Source of the DNA: Diphasiastrum complanatum
Lineage: Eukaryota > Streptophyta > Lycopodiopsida > Lycopodiales > Lycopodiaceae
Reading direction: 5' to 3'
NCBI GenBank assembly: GCA_029204225.1
Contig: CM055109.1
Coordinates: 23,274,422 to 23,338,421 of the forward strand
DNA: 64,000 nt
Shown here: positions 1 through 10,424 of the stretch, one piece after another
How the letters are laid out: every line of letters starts with the position of its first letter
How positions within the stretch are numbered: the stretch's first letter is position 1
The notes under the pieces: model-generated
What the model saw: only the letters and a program-made list of their open reading frames with translations
Databases searched by the model: none
Told to the model about the DNA's origin: nothing
Program-made: the position numbers and the translations under genes

Positions 1-1880
1 ACACTTCTGGTTTTGATCCTATGGGCGTGGTTCTGTCCACACTGGCACCTTCCACAACCCCAACTCCCTCACTTCCACCACCACCTCCACCATTTACTAC
101 TACCTCCACACCATCACTCACTCTCAACATGGGCTTCGATTTTGCACTACCACAAAAGCCCTCACCTGTACAAATATCCACCCAGATTGCACAGTATTAC
201 GATCAAGTTTAGCCCCTGATTTTTCAGCATCGCAATCCAGCTCATCAAAGTTGGGAACACTTTCAGCGTGATCAAGACGTTCATTAGGGGATCTATAGCC
301 TAATTCTGACACATCTTCGACAAGCTTTTTGATCGTTCATTTCAGGACTTTGGGTAGAACTGTCCACCATATTAGTGAGTGTATTGAAACTCACATCCTT
401 GGTAATGGATCGTTCCTGATTGCCATTTGATACAACACCAAACCTTACTAGGATTTCATCAACTTCAAAAATTGGGTTTTGAATCACAATTGGACTATGA
501 TTGATAATCCCAAAATAATTGATTTGTAATATCGCATTCTCTTTAACATCATAAGTGAAGTCTCCCCCGTGCTCTACACAAATCGGATCACATTGATTTA
601 AATCATCTGTTTTAGGATTGGTATGAAAGGGTGATATTTCAAAAGATTCTTCACTCAATTTTTCAAGAAAGTCGCACACCACTAAATCCCATTCTCTTGG
701 ATTTAGGGTTTGTAACCCACACTCAGGGAGATTATGGAATGGTTTTAAACATGGTCAAGATAAAGAAGGGCCATTGATAGAAGTAGATAGATTGTCTTAG
801 ATCAAAATGTAAGCAAAATGAGATTATAGAAAGAAAAAGGTACTGGTAGTAGGTAAAGGTGATAATAGGCTGCAGATGAAGGGCCTCAACAAGGCACAAA
901 TTAGGATGGGCCGCAGGCAGTAGGATTGCGGCAAACCCACAAACAGGCATGAATAGAGCATATATAGGTTTCTTTTTTTCTTACACACGAGCAGAGGTAA
1001 GGGTGGAGTTCATCGGGGTAGAGAAGAAACTGCAGGTCAGAAAGAAGAGGGCTGTAGGCAGAATTAGGTAGAAATTTGCAAGACATGGCCCACAGGCAGG
1101 CTCAAAGGTCACAAACATGGCCCCAACGGTGCTATTGGCAGCATGGTCGCTGTGGTAGCAGGTTTAGGTAGGAAATCATAGGCAGGGAAAGAAATGCACA
1201 GGTGAGGTGCAAATGAGAAGGAGGAGCAACCACATGTAAGAGGGCACAAACCAGCAATGAGCATATTGCAAATTGCTAGCAGGATAGGGTAGCAAGGTTG
1301 GCAGCGATGGCCAGCAAGCTCGTTGGTCACAAGGCAATTTGTGAGGTGGGCACACAACAAACCCACAGACAGCAGGGCACACAACACTCCACATTTTCAC
1401 CCAATGCTGGACCACAAGAAGCCTCTATTCTTTACATAGAATGGATAGTGATCACTCCTTCAGTGTAGTTGTTAGATCATTCATCCCTGATGACTGTTCA
1501 AACGAGTTATAATGCATCCACACATTTTTTAATAGGCTACATCTCTAATCATGAGGTTGAATTGTGGCTTCAGATCCCACTCTTCACAAATCACGCAGAC
1601 ACTTCCACATGAACACTAAAGTTGACATTTTGTTAGCCATTTCCAAAGTTGTGATTGTTTTCCAGTCTGTCTATGGTCTGGATGCAGGCATCACTCTTTC
1701 TTTTTTTTCAAATAGGGAAAGGGATGACCACATGTCTGAAGTAAAGGGCACGAGGCACAGCTTGTGAGATGGGCGCACATAAGCAAGCTTTTTTTTCACT
1801 AAGGCAGGCAGGGTCGATGAGGCCACAGATTACCCAGATCGGCCATGTATCTGAGGCCCAGACATCCAAATAAGTCTAGG
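1..1880. other. No supported gene; unassigned sequence
   Basis: I recognise no gene here. A short proline/threonine-rich frame (21-212, plus) and a 129-codon minus frame (293-682) have no recognisable domain and no splice or start context that would support them. From about 890 to 1400 the plus strand is rich in AGGCAG and GCACAA-type words, without a clean repeat period. The copia gag relic begins at about 1885. Confidence 0.5.
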
Positions 1881-1884
1881 ACAT

Positions 1885-2400
1885 CTTGAGCACACTATAC
1901 GAAGTGCGAGATATAGCTTCCAAGTTACATCTCAGAAAGAAATTTTACTCTCTTAAGATGGCGAATGGTGATTCCCTACAGAATCACATCAACCAATTCA
2001 AGAACTGCTGAAGCAAATGGCCGCTGTCGGATCCATCATAGACGATCAAGACACAATGATGCAACTGCTTACAAGCTTGCCAAGCTCATACGACAGCTGG
2101 GTGATGATCATCACGCCACATCCAGAACTGACTCTTTCGAGAGCCATTACCATGTTGTTGCAAGAAGACACATGGAGGAATGAAGCCTCAAGTTCCTCAG
2201 CTGATTCTCATGCCTTGTACACCAACAAGAGCACGACTAAGAAGAAGAAGAAGAAAGGCCCGAAGCAATCAAAGCTAGACTAGAAACCAGCACATCACAA
2301 AGAACAGTCGCAGACGAAGAAGAAGTTGTTCTGCAGATGAAACAACCACGAGATTCAAGACTGCTGGATACTACAAGCAAAGAACAACAACCAGGGATAG
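1885..2400 (+). pseudogene. Copia relic A, gag part
   Basis: This is a Ty1/copia gag remnant. The frame starting near 1890 reads through a UBN2-type gag segment (ending NHINQF), then loses one base near 2001-2004. It resumes as SIIDDQDTMMQLLTSLPSSY (2026 onward), the usual copia sequence for this region. A TAG sits at a conserved Trp position near 1877-1882, and another TAG closes the frame at 2281. Downstream, at about 2327-2350, a zinc knuckle is recognisable but ruined: its second Cys position is replaced by a stop. The start of gag and any LTR are absent. The assignment is firm at family level; the element is dead. Confidence 0.8.
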
Positions 2401-2409
2401 TCGAATCAA

Positions 2410-3657
2410 GTGGCCAATGTAGTTACAAAAGCTCCACAGCCTATTCAAGAAGTGGATCATGATGCCTTCATGACCAGCCACCAAGGAGCATCCAACGACA
2501 GTTCTTGGTTTCTGAATTTCGGTGCCACTCAACACATGACCAGTCTCATTGGTTGTTTCAAGTCCTATACACCTTACAATACCAACAAATATGTTCACCT
2601 TGGCGATAATAGCACACAAGCTATTAAAGGTGAAGGTACTGTGAGATTGAGCTTTGCAAATGATCAATCTAAGCTACTTTTTAAAGTCTTGTATGTACCC
2701 AATTTATCTACGAATCTGCTCTCTGTAAGCAGAATCACAGATCTAGGACATAGAGTAGAATTTGAATGTGATCAGTGCAAAGTAGTTGATAGGACAGGCA
2801 AGGTCCTAGCACTCGGAAAGAGACATGGATACTTGTATAGATTAAGTCATTGCTTTTCTGCCTCTACTCAGGCGCTCAATACTTCTATTCATGTAAATAA
2901 GAGTTTACTTTGGCATTATAGACTTGGTCACTTGAATCATGTTGTTGTACAACAAATGTCTCAACATTCTATTGTTCTTGATCTAGACTATCCTAGAGAT
3001 AAAGTCAAGTTACCTATTTGTCAAGACTGTCTAGTTGGTAAACAGACTAGGAAACCATTTAGATCAAGCCATCAGCATATTGCTAGAAGATTGTTAGACA
3101 TTGTACATTTAGACATTTGTGGCCCTGATGAAAAATTCTTCGCTGAAGGATGCAAAGTATTTCATAGCTTTTATTTATGAATTTATAGAAGGACTATGGT
3201 GTACTTTATAAAGAAGAAATCAAAAGCTTTCAATTGCTTCAGAATCTTCAAGAAGCGTGTAGAAAAAGAGACTGGAAGGAGGATCAAGGCCCTAAGGTCA
3301 GACAATGGTGGAGAATATATCTCTACCGAGTTTAAGGAATACTGCCAAAGCCAAGGCATTGAGTAGCAATACATCACTCCTTACAGTCCTCAGTCAAATG
3401 GCTTAGCTGAGAGGAAGAACCGTACTCTAGTTGAATCAGCCAAAGGTTTAGGGTTTAGGGTATGCATCGTTGCCCTAAAGCTTCTGGGTTGAAGTTGTCT
3501 CCACTGCAACTTACATCCAGAATAGATGTTCAACCAAGGCCCTCTTAGGCAAGACACCCCATGAGATGTGGAGAGGCTCTAAGCCTTCTGTGAAGAATCT
3601 AAGAGTGTTCGGATGCGTTGTGGCCAAGGAGAGTAGGACTCTACACCCCAAGACAAG
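2410..3657 (+). pseudogene. Copia relic A, protease and integrase part
   Basis: This continues relic A. Residues 30-42 of the 256-residue open segment read WFLNFGATQHMTS, matching the copia protease signature WxLDSGA but with the catalytic Asp replaced by Asn. The gag-pre-integrase zinc motif follows (HYRLGHLNH ... CQDCLVGKQTRKPF, about 2925-3060), then the start of the integrase core. The reading breaks at 3180 and resumes with the core blocks LRSDNGGEY (about 3296-3322) and NGLAERKNRT (about 3398-3427), so the second Asp and the Glu of DDE are visible. Stops occur at 3178 and near 3364. At 3445-3460 telomere-like sequence replaces coding sequence. The relic ends around LRVFGC near 3600-3657, where it meets relic B. 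Confidence 0.85.
3445..3460 (+). repeat. Two telomere-type TTTAGGG units inside integrase relic
   Basis: GG followed by two perfect TTTAGGG units lies where the copia integrase should read on from ESAK. Recognisable integrase sequence (ASLP, then SFW) resumes directly after it. TTTAGGG is the usual plant telomere repeat. Confidence 0.6.
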
Positions 3658-4545
3658 AATGAGGTCTATGTCACTACATGGTGGTGATGAAAAAGCAAAC
3701 TTCACATCAAAGGGCAAGAAGAAGACTCATCCAGTCAAGAAGAACCAAGGTAAGGAGGCCGAGGTCAAGGATGGTGGATCTACCTCTAAAGGGAAGATCA
3801 AGAACAAAGCTAAGCTAAAGTGTTTTTTTTGTGTAAAGAAAGAACACCTTGATTCTGAATGCTACAAGAAGAGGATCTCACAAGGCAATAAGGATCATGG
3901 AAATCTTGCACAAGAGGAGGATGAAGAGGATGGCTTGAACACATCCTTCATGGTAGCATCTACACCAACATCAAGCAAAGAGACATGATGGATTAATAGT
4001 GGGGTTAGTTCCCACACGTCATTCAACAAGCATTACTTTTCTACTTTATTTTCTTGTAGTGATTCTAATAAATCAATCTACACTACTAATGATCAAGACT
4101 GTAAGATAGATGGCATAGGATCTATCCCATTATGCTTAGGATCATCTAAAAGGATAGATCTTGATAATGTTTTGTATGTTCCATCCATTACCAATTGGTC
4201 AACTAATAGATAATGGACTAGATGTACATTTCAAGAATAGAGTGTGTTCCATCTTGAAACATGATAAGTGCATAGCTAGTGGTATTAAGCAAGGAAGGCT
4301 TTTTAAGTTGGTAACTATTAGATTGATCATTTGTATTGCTACTTTGTTCAAGTGGAATCTCTATCAAATGAATGTGACCAGTTCATTTTTGAATGGCGAC
4401 TTGGAGGAGAAAATATACATGTTGCAACCCGAGGGCTTCATCAAGGATGGTGAGGAGGACAAGGTTTGCCATTTGAAGAAGAGACTATACGGCTTGAAGC
4501 AAGCACCTAGAGCGAGGCATGTGCTAGTCTATATGTTGGTTTGTT
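3658..4545 (+). pseudogene. Copia relic B, gag end to RT with integrase deleted
   Basis: A second copia polyprotein fragment starts again from gag. It has a basic Lys-rich linker, an intact CCHC zinc knuckle (CFFCVKKEHLDSEC, about 3820-3861), and a protease motif WINSGVSSHTS in which catalytic Asp is again Asn (about 3990-4020). The protease region runs to QLIDNGLDVHFKN near 4235. At about 4312 the frame jumps into reverse transcriptase (TIRLIICIATLFKWNLYQM, FLNGDLEEKIYM, YGLKQAPRA) and stops near 4520. Integrase is missing between protease and RT, so this copy carries a large internal deletion. A TGA at 3986-3988 and a frame change near 4190 also break it. The junction with relic A near 3657 places integrase upstream of gag, which shows rearrangement or nested insertion. 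Confidence 0.8.
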
Positions 4546-4630
4546 TGAAGGTTTCATGTTGTTGTTGTTTGCACTTCTTTGAAGTTATTGATCATTGCTA
4601 CTTCTCTGAATTTTTTTTGGTACTCCTTGG

Positions 4631-5110
4631 TCACAAATTTCCAAGTATGTGAACAAGAAGTAGAATGTGTCCCGTCTTCATAGTTAAATCAAAACTTGTC
4701 AATTTTCTCCCTGGTAAATAAGGTCTTGACATATCTCCTTTGAAAATGTGCAACAACCAATTCTTAGCCCAACTGTGATAATGTGTGGTGTCCCCAACAA
4801 CCACACAATCGTATAGTGCCAACTTATGTGCCCTAATTTGACTCAAATATAAATTGGGCATATTTGAAATGTCAATGGCCATGGCATAGGTTATAGGGTG
4901 TAAAGGCATGTAGTCAGTCTTTTGAAAGTGTTTTGTGCGTTGGCAGACATCACAGGCCTTAGTGTAATTGTGCGTATCCTTGAAGAGTGTTGGCCACCAA
5001 AAACCGGCCAAGAGGATTTTCTTAACAGTCATTTCAGAAGAGAAATGGCCTACACCAATACCTTCATGAGTGAGGAAAATTACAGAGGGTATTTCACCTT
5101 TAGTAACACA
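4631..5110 (-). pseudogene. Gypsy integrase zinc finger, truncated
   Basis: The minus frame starting upstream of 5032 gives the gypsy integrase N-terminal zinc-binding region: His residues in a HEG-type block near 5090, then FWWPTLFKDTHNYTKACDVC with the CxxC pair at about 4940-4950. After PLHPI (about 4885) the frame stays open to 4631, but the following 80 or so residues do not resemble an integrase core and I do not recognise them. The element is therefore cut here, or fused to unrelated sequence. Nothing suggests function. Confidence 0.7.
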
Positions 5111-5199
5111 TCATCAGATGATTTCATCTACCCTTGTTTGTACAGTTGGCTGGCAATTAACGTATAAGGTTTGATTTGAGGACCACCGCACGTTGTTCA

Positions 5200-5860
5200 G
5201 GTTTAGATAAGGAAGGATCCATCTACCTTAGAAGTTGAATACTCTATGATCTCCTTAGCCCATACGGGTGTAGAGTCAACTTGGAATAGGATGGCATCTG
5301 GTAAATCATCGTTGACGCCTTGATCACGAGTGGGAAGGTTAGGGATTCGGGATAGATGATATGCTAAAAAATGTTGAACTCCCTTACGAACCACGATCCT
5401 AAACTCAAATTCTCGCAGTAATAGGATCCATCTAGTAATATGGTCTGTGGTCAGGTCTTGTTAATGAGATACAACAGTGCTTGATGATCAGTGAAGAATG
5501 CAAAAACTTTTCCCAGAAGATAATGGCGAAACTTCTGAACTGCATATACCATTGCCAAGGCTTCACGTTCGGTAGTGTTATAATTGACTTCAACAAGTAT
5601 CAATTATCTACTGAGAAAACGGATTGGGTAATCCTTTTTGAATTCTCCCGGTTGGGTGAGCACTGCTCCAATGGCATAATTGGATGCATCGGTATGCACA
5701 TGGAATTCTTTAGAATAATCAGGAGCCTAGAAGATAGGTGCATTGGTAAGGGCTTCTTTGAGTTGATTAAATGTGACGCGTTGTTCATCTGTCCATTTGG
5801 GAACTACAACTACTTTGTAGATTAAGCGTGCTTTGTTAGCGAAATCGAAAATAAATCACC
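5200..5860 (-). pseudogene. Gypsy RNase H relic
   Basis: Minus-strand reading from 5860 gives the gypsy RNase H fold in order: FHVHTDASNYAIGAVLTQPG with the first catalytic Asp (about 5700), NYNTTEREALAMVYAVQKFR (about 5580), FFTDHQALLYLINKT (about 5490), then VRKGVQHFLAYHLSRIPNL (about 5390-5335). The last block corresponds to the normal RKGxxHxxADxLSR motif, with Tyr where the catalytic Asp of ADxLSR is expected. Single stops interrupt it near 5735, 5615 and 5460. It lies between RT and the integrase zinc finger, as in intact gypsy elements. Confidence 0.8.
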
Positions 5861-6840
5861 GATAGTAGTTGGCGTGGCCAAGGAAAGAGTAGACTTCGCG
5901 TATCGTACGCAGTTCCGATAGATTCTGAATGATAAGGATCTTTTCGGGGTTAATGGCAATGCCATTTTGGAAAATAATATGTCCTAGCACAATACCATGT
6001 ATTACCCAGATCTGGCATTTTTTAGGATTAAGGGAGATGCCGAAGCATTGACATTGGATAATTTTTTTTTTGAGCACAAACATACGGCGTGGTTCTTCTA
6101 AATGTGCACCTAAATCGTCCAAGTAAACCTCTAGGGTATCGCCCATCTGCTGAGAAAAGGCAACTTGCATAACACGTTGGAAGGTGCTAGGGGCATTGCA
6201 GAGACCGAAAGACATGACTTTCCAGCAGAAGGTTCTCCATTATATGGCAAAGGCGATCTTCTTCAGCAATTTGGATCATATTTATCCGCTAAAGCCATCT
6301 AAGAAGGAGTAAGCCTCATCTCCTGCTAGATTTATTAAGATGGATTCTTTGAAAGGTAATGGAAAATGATCACGTTCGGTGACGGCGCTAAGTTTCTTAA
6401 AGTTAACACAGATTCGGAGTTTTCCATTTTTCTTGGGAACGATGACAATTGGGGGGACCCACTCAGTATGCTCGATTTTATAGATAAATCCTACATCCAA
6501 GAGGCATTGTAATTTTTCTTTGATCTTGGCCTTATAGATTGGATTGCAAATATATGGATGACTAGAAGTTGGCCTCGCACCCCTGTTTAAGAGAAGCTTT
6601 TCAAGTCGTCTGTGTTGTTCGCGATTGAGATGAGCCCTGACGTGAACAATATATTCATTGGTTTCATTTGGCTCACTCAAAGAAAGGGTGATAGTTCGCG
6701 CAGGTCCTTCGTAGGGCGAATTACCATTTGGCTCACGTTGAGCTTGGGGTAATTGGATTGTGACATACTCGATCGTATAGTCCTTAAAGTATGCAACATC
6801 ATGGGCTGGAGATTCGAGGGGGGCCTTACCTTTCACCTAT
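5856..6840 (-). pseudogene. Gypsy reverse transcriptase relic
   Basis: Two open minus segments (6836-6282 and 6215-5856) cover the RT. The first has PIVIVPKKNGKLRICVNFKK and ends in AYSFLDGFSG, the gypsy fingers and the first catalytic Asp region. The second has FGLCNAPSTFQRVMQ and the active-site YLDDL, followed by the thumb motif LGHANYYR. A frame break of about 65 bp separates them (6216-6281). Compared with the plus-strand RT at 29.8 kb, this copy also lacks residues between its N-terminal part and the KIKEKLQ block. The short PQAQREP word upstream of RT occurs in both elements. Confidence 0.85.
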
Positions 6841-6899
6841 CGGAATGGTGATTGAGGACGTTCATTGGTTGGCATAGGGACAAAGGCAATCGCAAGAAC

Positions 6900-8005
6900 T
6901 TATCTAACAGTTGTGAAGTCACCAGGCAGTTGAATTTGAAATGGTTTCTTTATCTTTTCTTTCATAGCATGGCCACGTGGTTGAGGCTTCGGCTGTGGGG
7001 AGGTGTGTGGATGAGGAATGGGTGGTACGTCATGGAAGATCTCGTCATCAATTTGAAAGATGGTCTCCTCCTCATAGAGATCCCATGGATAGTTTGGGCG
7101 TTTGGCACGGTAGAATTTTGTATTAGGCTTTTCAACTGTTACCTTGGCAATCGGTTCTACCTTGGAAGCATGTTGCGGATAGGCCCTAAGTGGAAGTGCC
7201 TCTATATAATTGAGGATCTGAATATCAGAAATGTCCAAATCTTCTAGGCAATTCTGAATTCGTAAGACATTCTCATCATCTACGAATACATCCTCTGATT
7301 CATTAGTAGGTAGCCATGCAACATTTAGTAACTCATCATTGTGTGGAAGAATATCAATAAGATTGATATTGATGATAGGTGTATCAAGATTAGGTAATTG
7401 ATCAGGATCGATCGGGAGTGGAGAAGTATAATTATCTTGATGCTAAGCACAGTAATCGGCATTCACATAATTAATGGTAGCTAAACTGTGACTCCAGTTT
7501 ATGATATCAATAGATTTAACATAATGACTTTTTCGTGGCTAGACTAGTATGGCTCAAACACTGAGTTGGTGGTCGAGGACCCTTCGTCATGAATGCGTGT
7601 TTGAGTTTGCCCGTTGAATCAATGGTGATAGAACTGTCACGATTTCCAAAAGTGACTCAGCCTTTGCTCTAGTCATGAACAAACGACTCTTGCATTGGTG
7701 AGCCATGGATGACCAAGTAGTAATTCATAGGAATAGGCATTATTGGGAATATCAAGTACTACTAGATCTATAGAAAACTTTAGACCTCCTATTTTGATCA
7801 ACAATTGTGGAAGGAAACCGGTAGGTCGGACCACACTTTGATCTCATATTCCATTCTAACATGAGGGATGTAGAAATGATATTGACATCGGAGCCACCAT
7901 CGAGAACCTCTAAAACTTCATGTGATTGGTGATGGGTAGTTGGGATTTTGATGTTGCCTCGTTCGTTGAGTGGATTGGTTAGGTGTAAGGAGATTTCAGG
8001 CAATT
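6900..8005 (-). pseudogene. Gypsy protease and protease-RT linker relic
   Basis: The minus segment 8003-7752 carries EVLEVLDGGSDVNIIS (about 7915-7870), the plant gypsy form of the aspartic protease catalytic loop (DGGS). Downstream toward RT, 7640-7240 is badly broken. The 112-codon segment 7238-6900 is a proline- and basic-rich linker (PHPHTSPQPKPQPRG) typical of the spacer before RT but without a domain of its own. The order relative to gag and RT is normal. Confidence 0.7.
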
Positions 8006-8104
8006 CATCAGGACTGGTGGTGTCATTGGATTGGATTTGGTATTTTCAAATGCCAGCATGCTTTCAGAGAACATGGAAAGGAAGAGTGACATTGGCTTGC
8101 AGTA

Positions 8105-9700
8105 AATCTAACCAAACTTTGGTACCTTCAATGGTTTTGCTTTCAAAAGGCTTGTGAGGTACTTTATGGGAGTTGGAAGATTGTTGCTCGGCATTGCGGA
8201 TTTGCTGGCGATATTGATGAGCCAAATTTCTTCAGATGGGTGAGGATAAACTATCGGGGTCGAATCTTCACTTGGAGGGACAACATGCTGCTGAGTTTTG
8301 TTGGGTGCAAGTGTAGGGGCTTGGCGTTGGGTTTGTGCCTGAGTCAGGACCCAAGCAGGATGAGTTTCAACTAGTAAAGCTTCTACTTGCACTGAACAGA
8401 CAAGAGCAACAGGTTTGGATTGGGATGGGTAATACTTCATGTGATGTTCAATACCATAGTTTTCACAAGTTGGAGCAAAACAGAGTTTATTTGGGCAGCG
8501 AATACTAGGATGCTTACCTACACAGATAAAACATCCTCGTATTGCGGGGAGTTGATGCATGGCAAAGACAGCTTGGTTTGGATTGTAAGCTTAGGCATTG
8601 GGATCCATTGCTTGAGCATTAGAATCATATGTGTAATAAACAACCATTTCAGTAGAGTATTGTGGTTGAGTATTGTCTTCCACATAGTAGGTTGCCAGAT
8701 TGATGGTATTCGGATCAAGATAATGGATAGCTTGTTGTGGGGCAGGTTGATTAAAGACAAATTATTGGTACTGATTGGGTGTAGTTGGTCGTGGTTGGTA
8801 GATCCCTGGTCATGGCACAGACTGTTGTAGAGGGTAGAGACAGTATGCTCGATAGATGGTAGGTCTGGTTGTTGCTGGAAAATGGTTTCGCAGTTGAGGG
8901 CATTCATTAGCAGTATGAATGCTATGAGCAGATTGGACACCAAACATTTTCTCTTGCTGAAAAGGATTTCTCAGCAATCTATTTCATGACAGTTTGGAAA
9001 TCGGAAGTGAGCTTATCCATATGAGATTGTTGAGCTTTTTGCTAGGTTTCCATTTGATGTAGAAGTTCAAAAGATCGGGCAAAATTGTCAGACTTTGGGT
9101 GATTAGGACGGTCTGGATTCTTAGATTTCTTTTCATGATGGTCAAAGTCATCGTCGAAACCTTCGTCTTCCTCATGGATAGCATCAATCATCACATATTT
9201 AAGTTGATCATAAAGGTCAACTGGTTGAGTTCACGGTGGATGTTTTTAGACAATCCAACCAAGAACAGTTTTATGGCCATACGCTCGGTGATATTTTCAT
9301 CAACACATTCTACTTTGAGATGTTTAAAACGCTCAATGTAGTTTCGAACAGAATCTTCACGACACATCTTGATATGGGTGACTTGGATGAATGGGCTCTG
9401 AGTCAATTTGGATGGTTTGAAACGCTTGATGAGAGCGTCCTTGAGGGTGGTCCAAGAAGCAAGATCAGGAGCTTTGAGATTAAGATACCACTCCTTGGCT
9501 GTTCCATAGAGTACCATGGGGAATAGGTGAAGCTTTTCAATTTCAGAGGTATCTCCATAAAAATGGCATGTATTATCAAAGTCTTGGAGAAATCGGACTG
9601 GGTTAGATTCTCCATCCTACTTTGGTGCATCGATACATAGAATTCTACGTTATAGTCATGGAGGAGCCAAATTAGAAGATTCAACACAGTCACGAGACAT
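8105..9700 (-). pseudogene. Gypsy gag relic
   Basis: The likely start is the ATG at 9700-9698 (MSRDCVESS). Reading on, with stops near 9655 and 9620, gives NPVRFLQDFDNTCHFYGDT and then AKEWYLNLKAPDLASW (9500-9450), the retrotransposon gag domain. An acidic spacer follows (DEGFDDDFDHHEKK, about 9150), then a PTTPNQYQ-type spacer. Near 8530 a zinc knuckle CFICVGKHPSIRC is one residue short of CCHC spacing. The gag start and the spacer words resemble the gag relic at 60,077-60,618 on the other strand. The gene is dead by several frame breaks. Confidence 0.8.
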
Positions 9701-9719
9701 GATGCGTAAGCCCATGAGT

Positions 9720-10409
9720 AGAAGCTTAAAAAAATAATGAAATAGCTAAAACTTAGATTTAAAACTTAGACTTAGGAAACTTAAGATTAAAAAATATTTT
9801 GTCTTAAGTTTTTCTAAGTTAAGAAACTTTGAAGTTCTAAATCCTAAGTTAGAAGTTCTAGAAAGGCTAGAAATAGATTAGTCCCATAAGTTAGTGGATA
9901 CTTATGGAAGACCCTCCTTGCCATAAAAGGAGAGGTATTTGCCTTGTAAATAACACTTTTGAGATTAAGCTATCAAGTTCTCTATTTTTGAGATTATCTC
10001 TCTATTTCATTTGTGTTCCCTTTGGGAAGGTGCATAGCTTGAGGGAAGGTGGTTGGGCCTCCTCTTGCCTCCTTCTCATTGGTTTGTATTGTGGCATGTA
10101 TTTTGTTGATTGATTATTAGTTAGTCGCAATCCTCCATTTAAATTCCCTTTGGGTGTTAATCTAGGATTTAGTTCAATCACCTTGTTAGTTGGGTGAGCC
10201 TTAGTAAGGTTTTGTAATTTGTCATCTTAATTATTTTTATTTCTATTTCGAGCACTAGTTGGGTAAGCCTTAGTGCTTTCATCATTGTTTTCTATTTTCG
10301 CACTCTGTGAAGCTTGGTAGAAACTTAGAAAGTGGACGATCCTCTCTATACTATACCACATCATGAGTAGATCTAGCCAAACATTCACAAATCAGATTTA
10401 CTTCCAACA
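9720..10409 (+). mobile_element. Gypsy-type LTR, plus strand (left end approximate)
   Basis: The sequence ends in TTCCAACA directly before an Asp-tRNA primer site, as a plant gypsy 5' LTR does. It contains paired phrases such as AGTTGGGTAAGCCTTAGTG and AGTTGGGTGAGCCTTAGTA. The left boundary is not sharp: after about 9720 the sequence becomes a run of AAACTTAGA/CTAAGTT words. It abuts the gag start of the minus-strand gypsy element, so two elements of opposite orientation meet here. Confidence 0.55.
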
Positions 10410-10410
10410 T

Positions 10411-10424
10411 TGGCATCGTTGCCG
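10411..10424 (+). other. Primer binding site (tRNA-Asp type)
   Basis: TGGCATCGTTGCCG lies one base after the LTR end. It differs by one base from the Asp-tRNA-complementary TGGCGCCGTTGCCG used by many plant gypsy elements. A counterpart, TGGCACCGTTGTTG, lies at 57,433. Confidence 0.65.

Larger units (their letters stand above)
4631..9700 (-). mobile_element. Decayed Ty3/gypsy element, minus strand
   Basis: Reading right to left, the order is gag, aspartic protease, reverse transcriptase, RNase H, then the zinc finger of integrase, which is the gypsy order. All parts contain stops and frame breaks. The integrase core and both of the element's own LTRs are not recognisable. The gag and its spacer resemble the plus-strand gag relic at 60.1-60.6 kb, so the two belong to one family. 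An LTR with primer site lies just beyond the gag start but in the opposite orientation. Confidence 0.85.

Noticed and set aside
293-682. 129-codon minus-strand open frame
   Set aside because: Average composition, no recognisable motif, no neighbouring exons or element context; length is compatible with chance.
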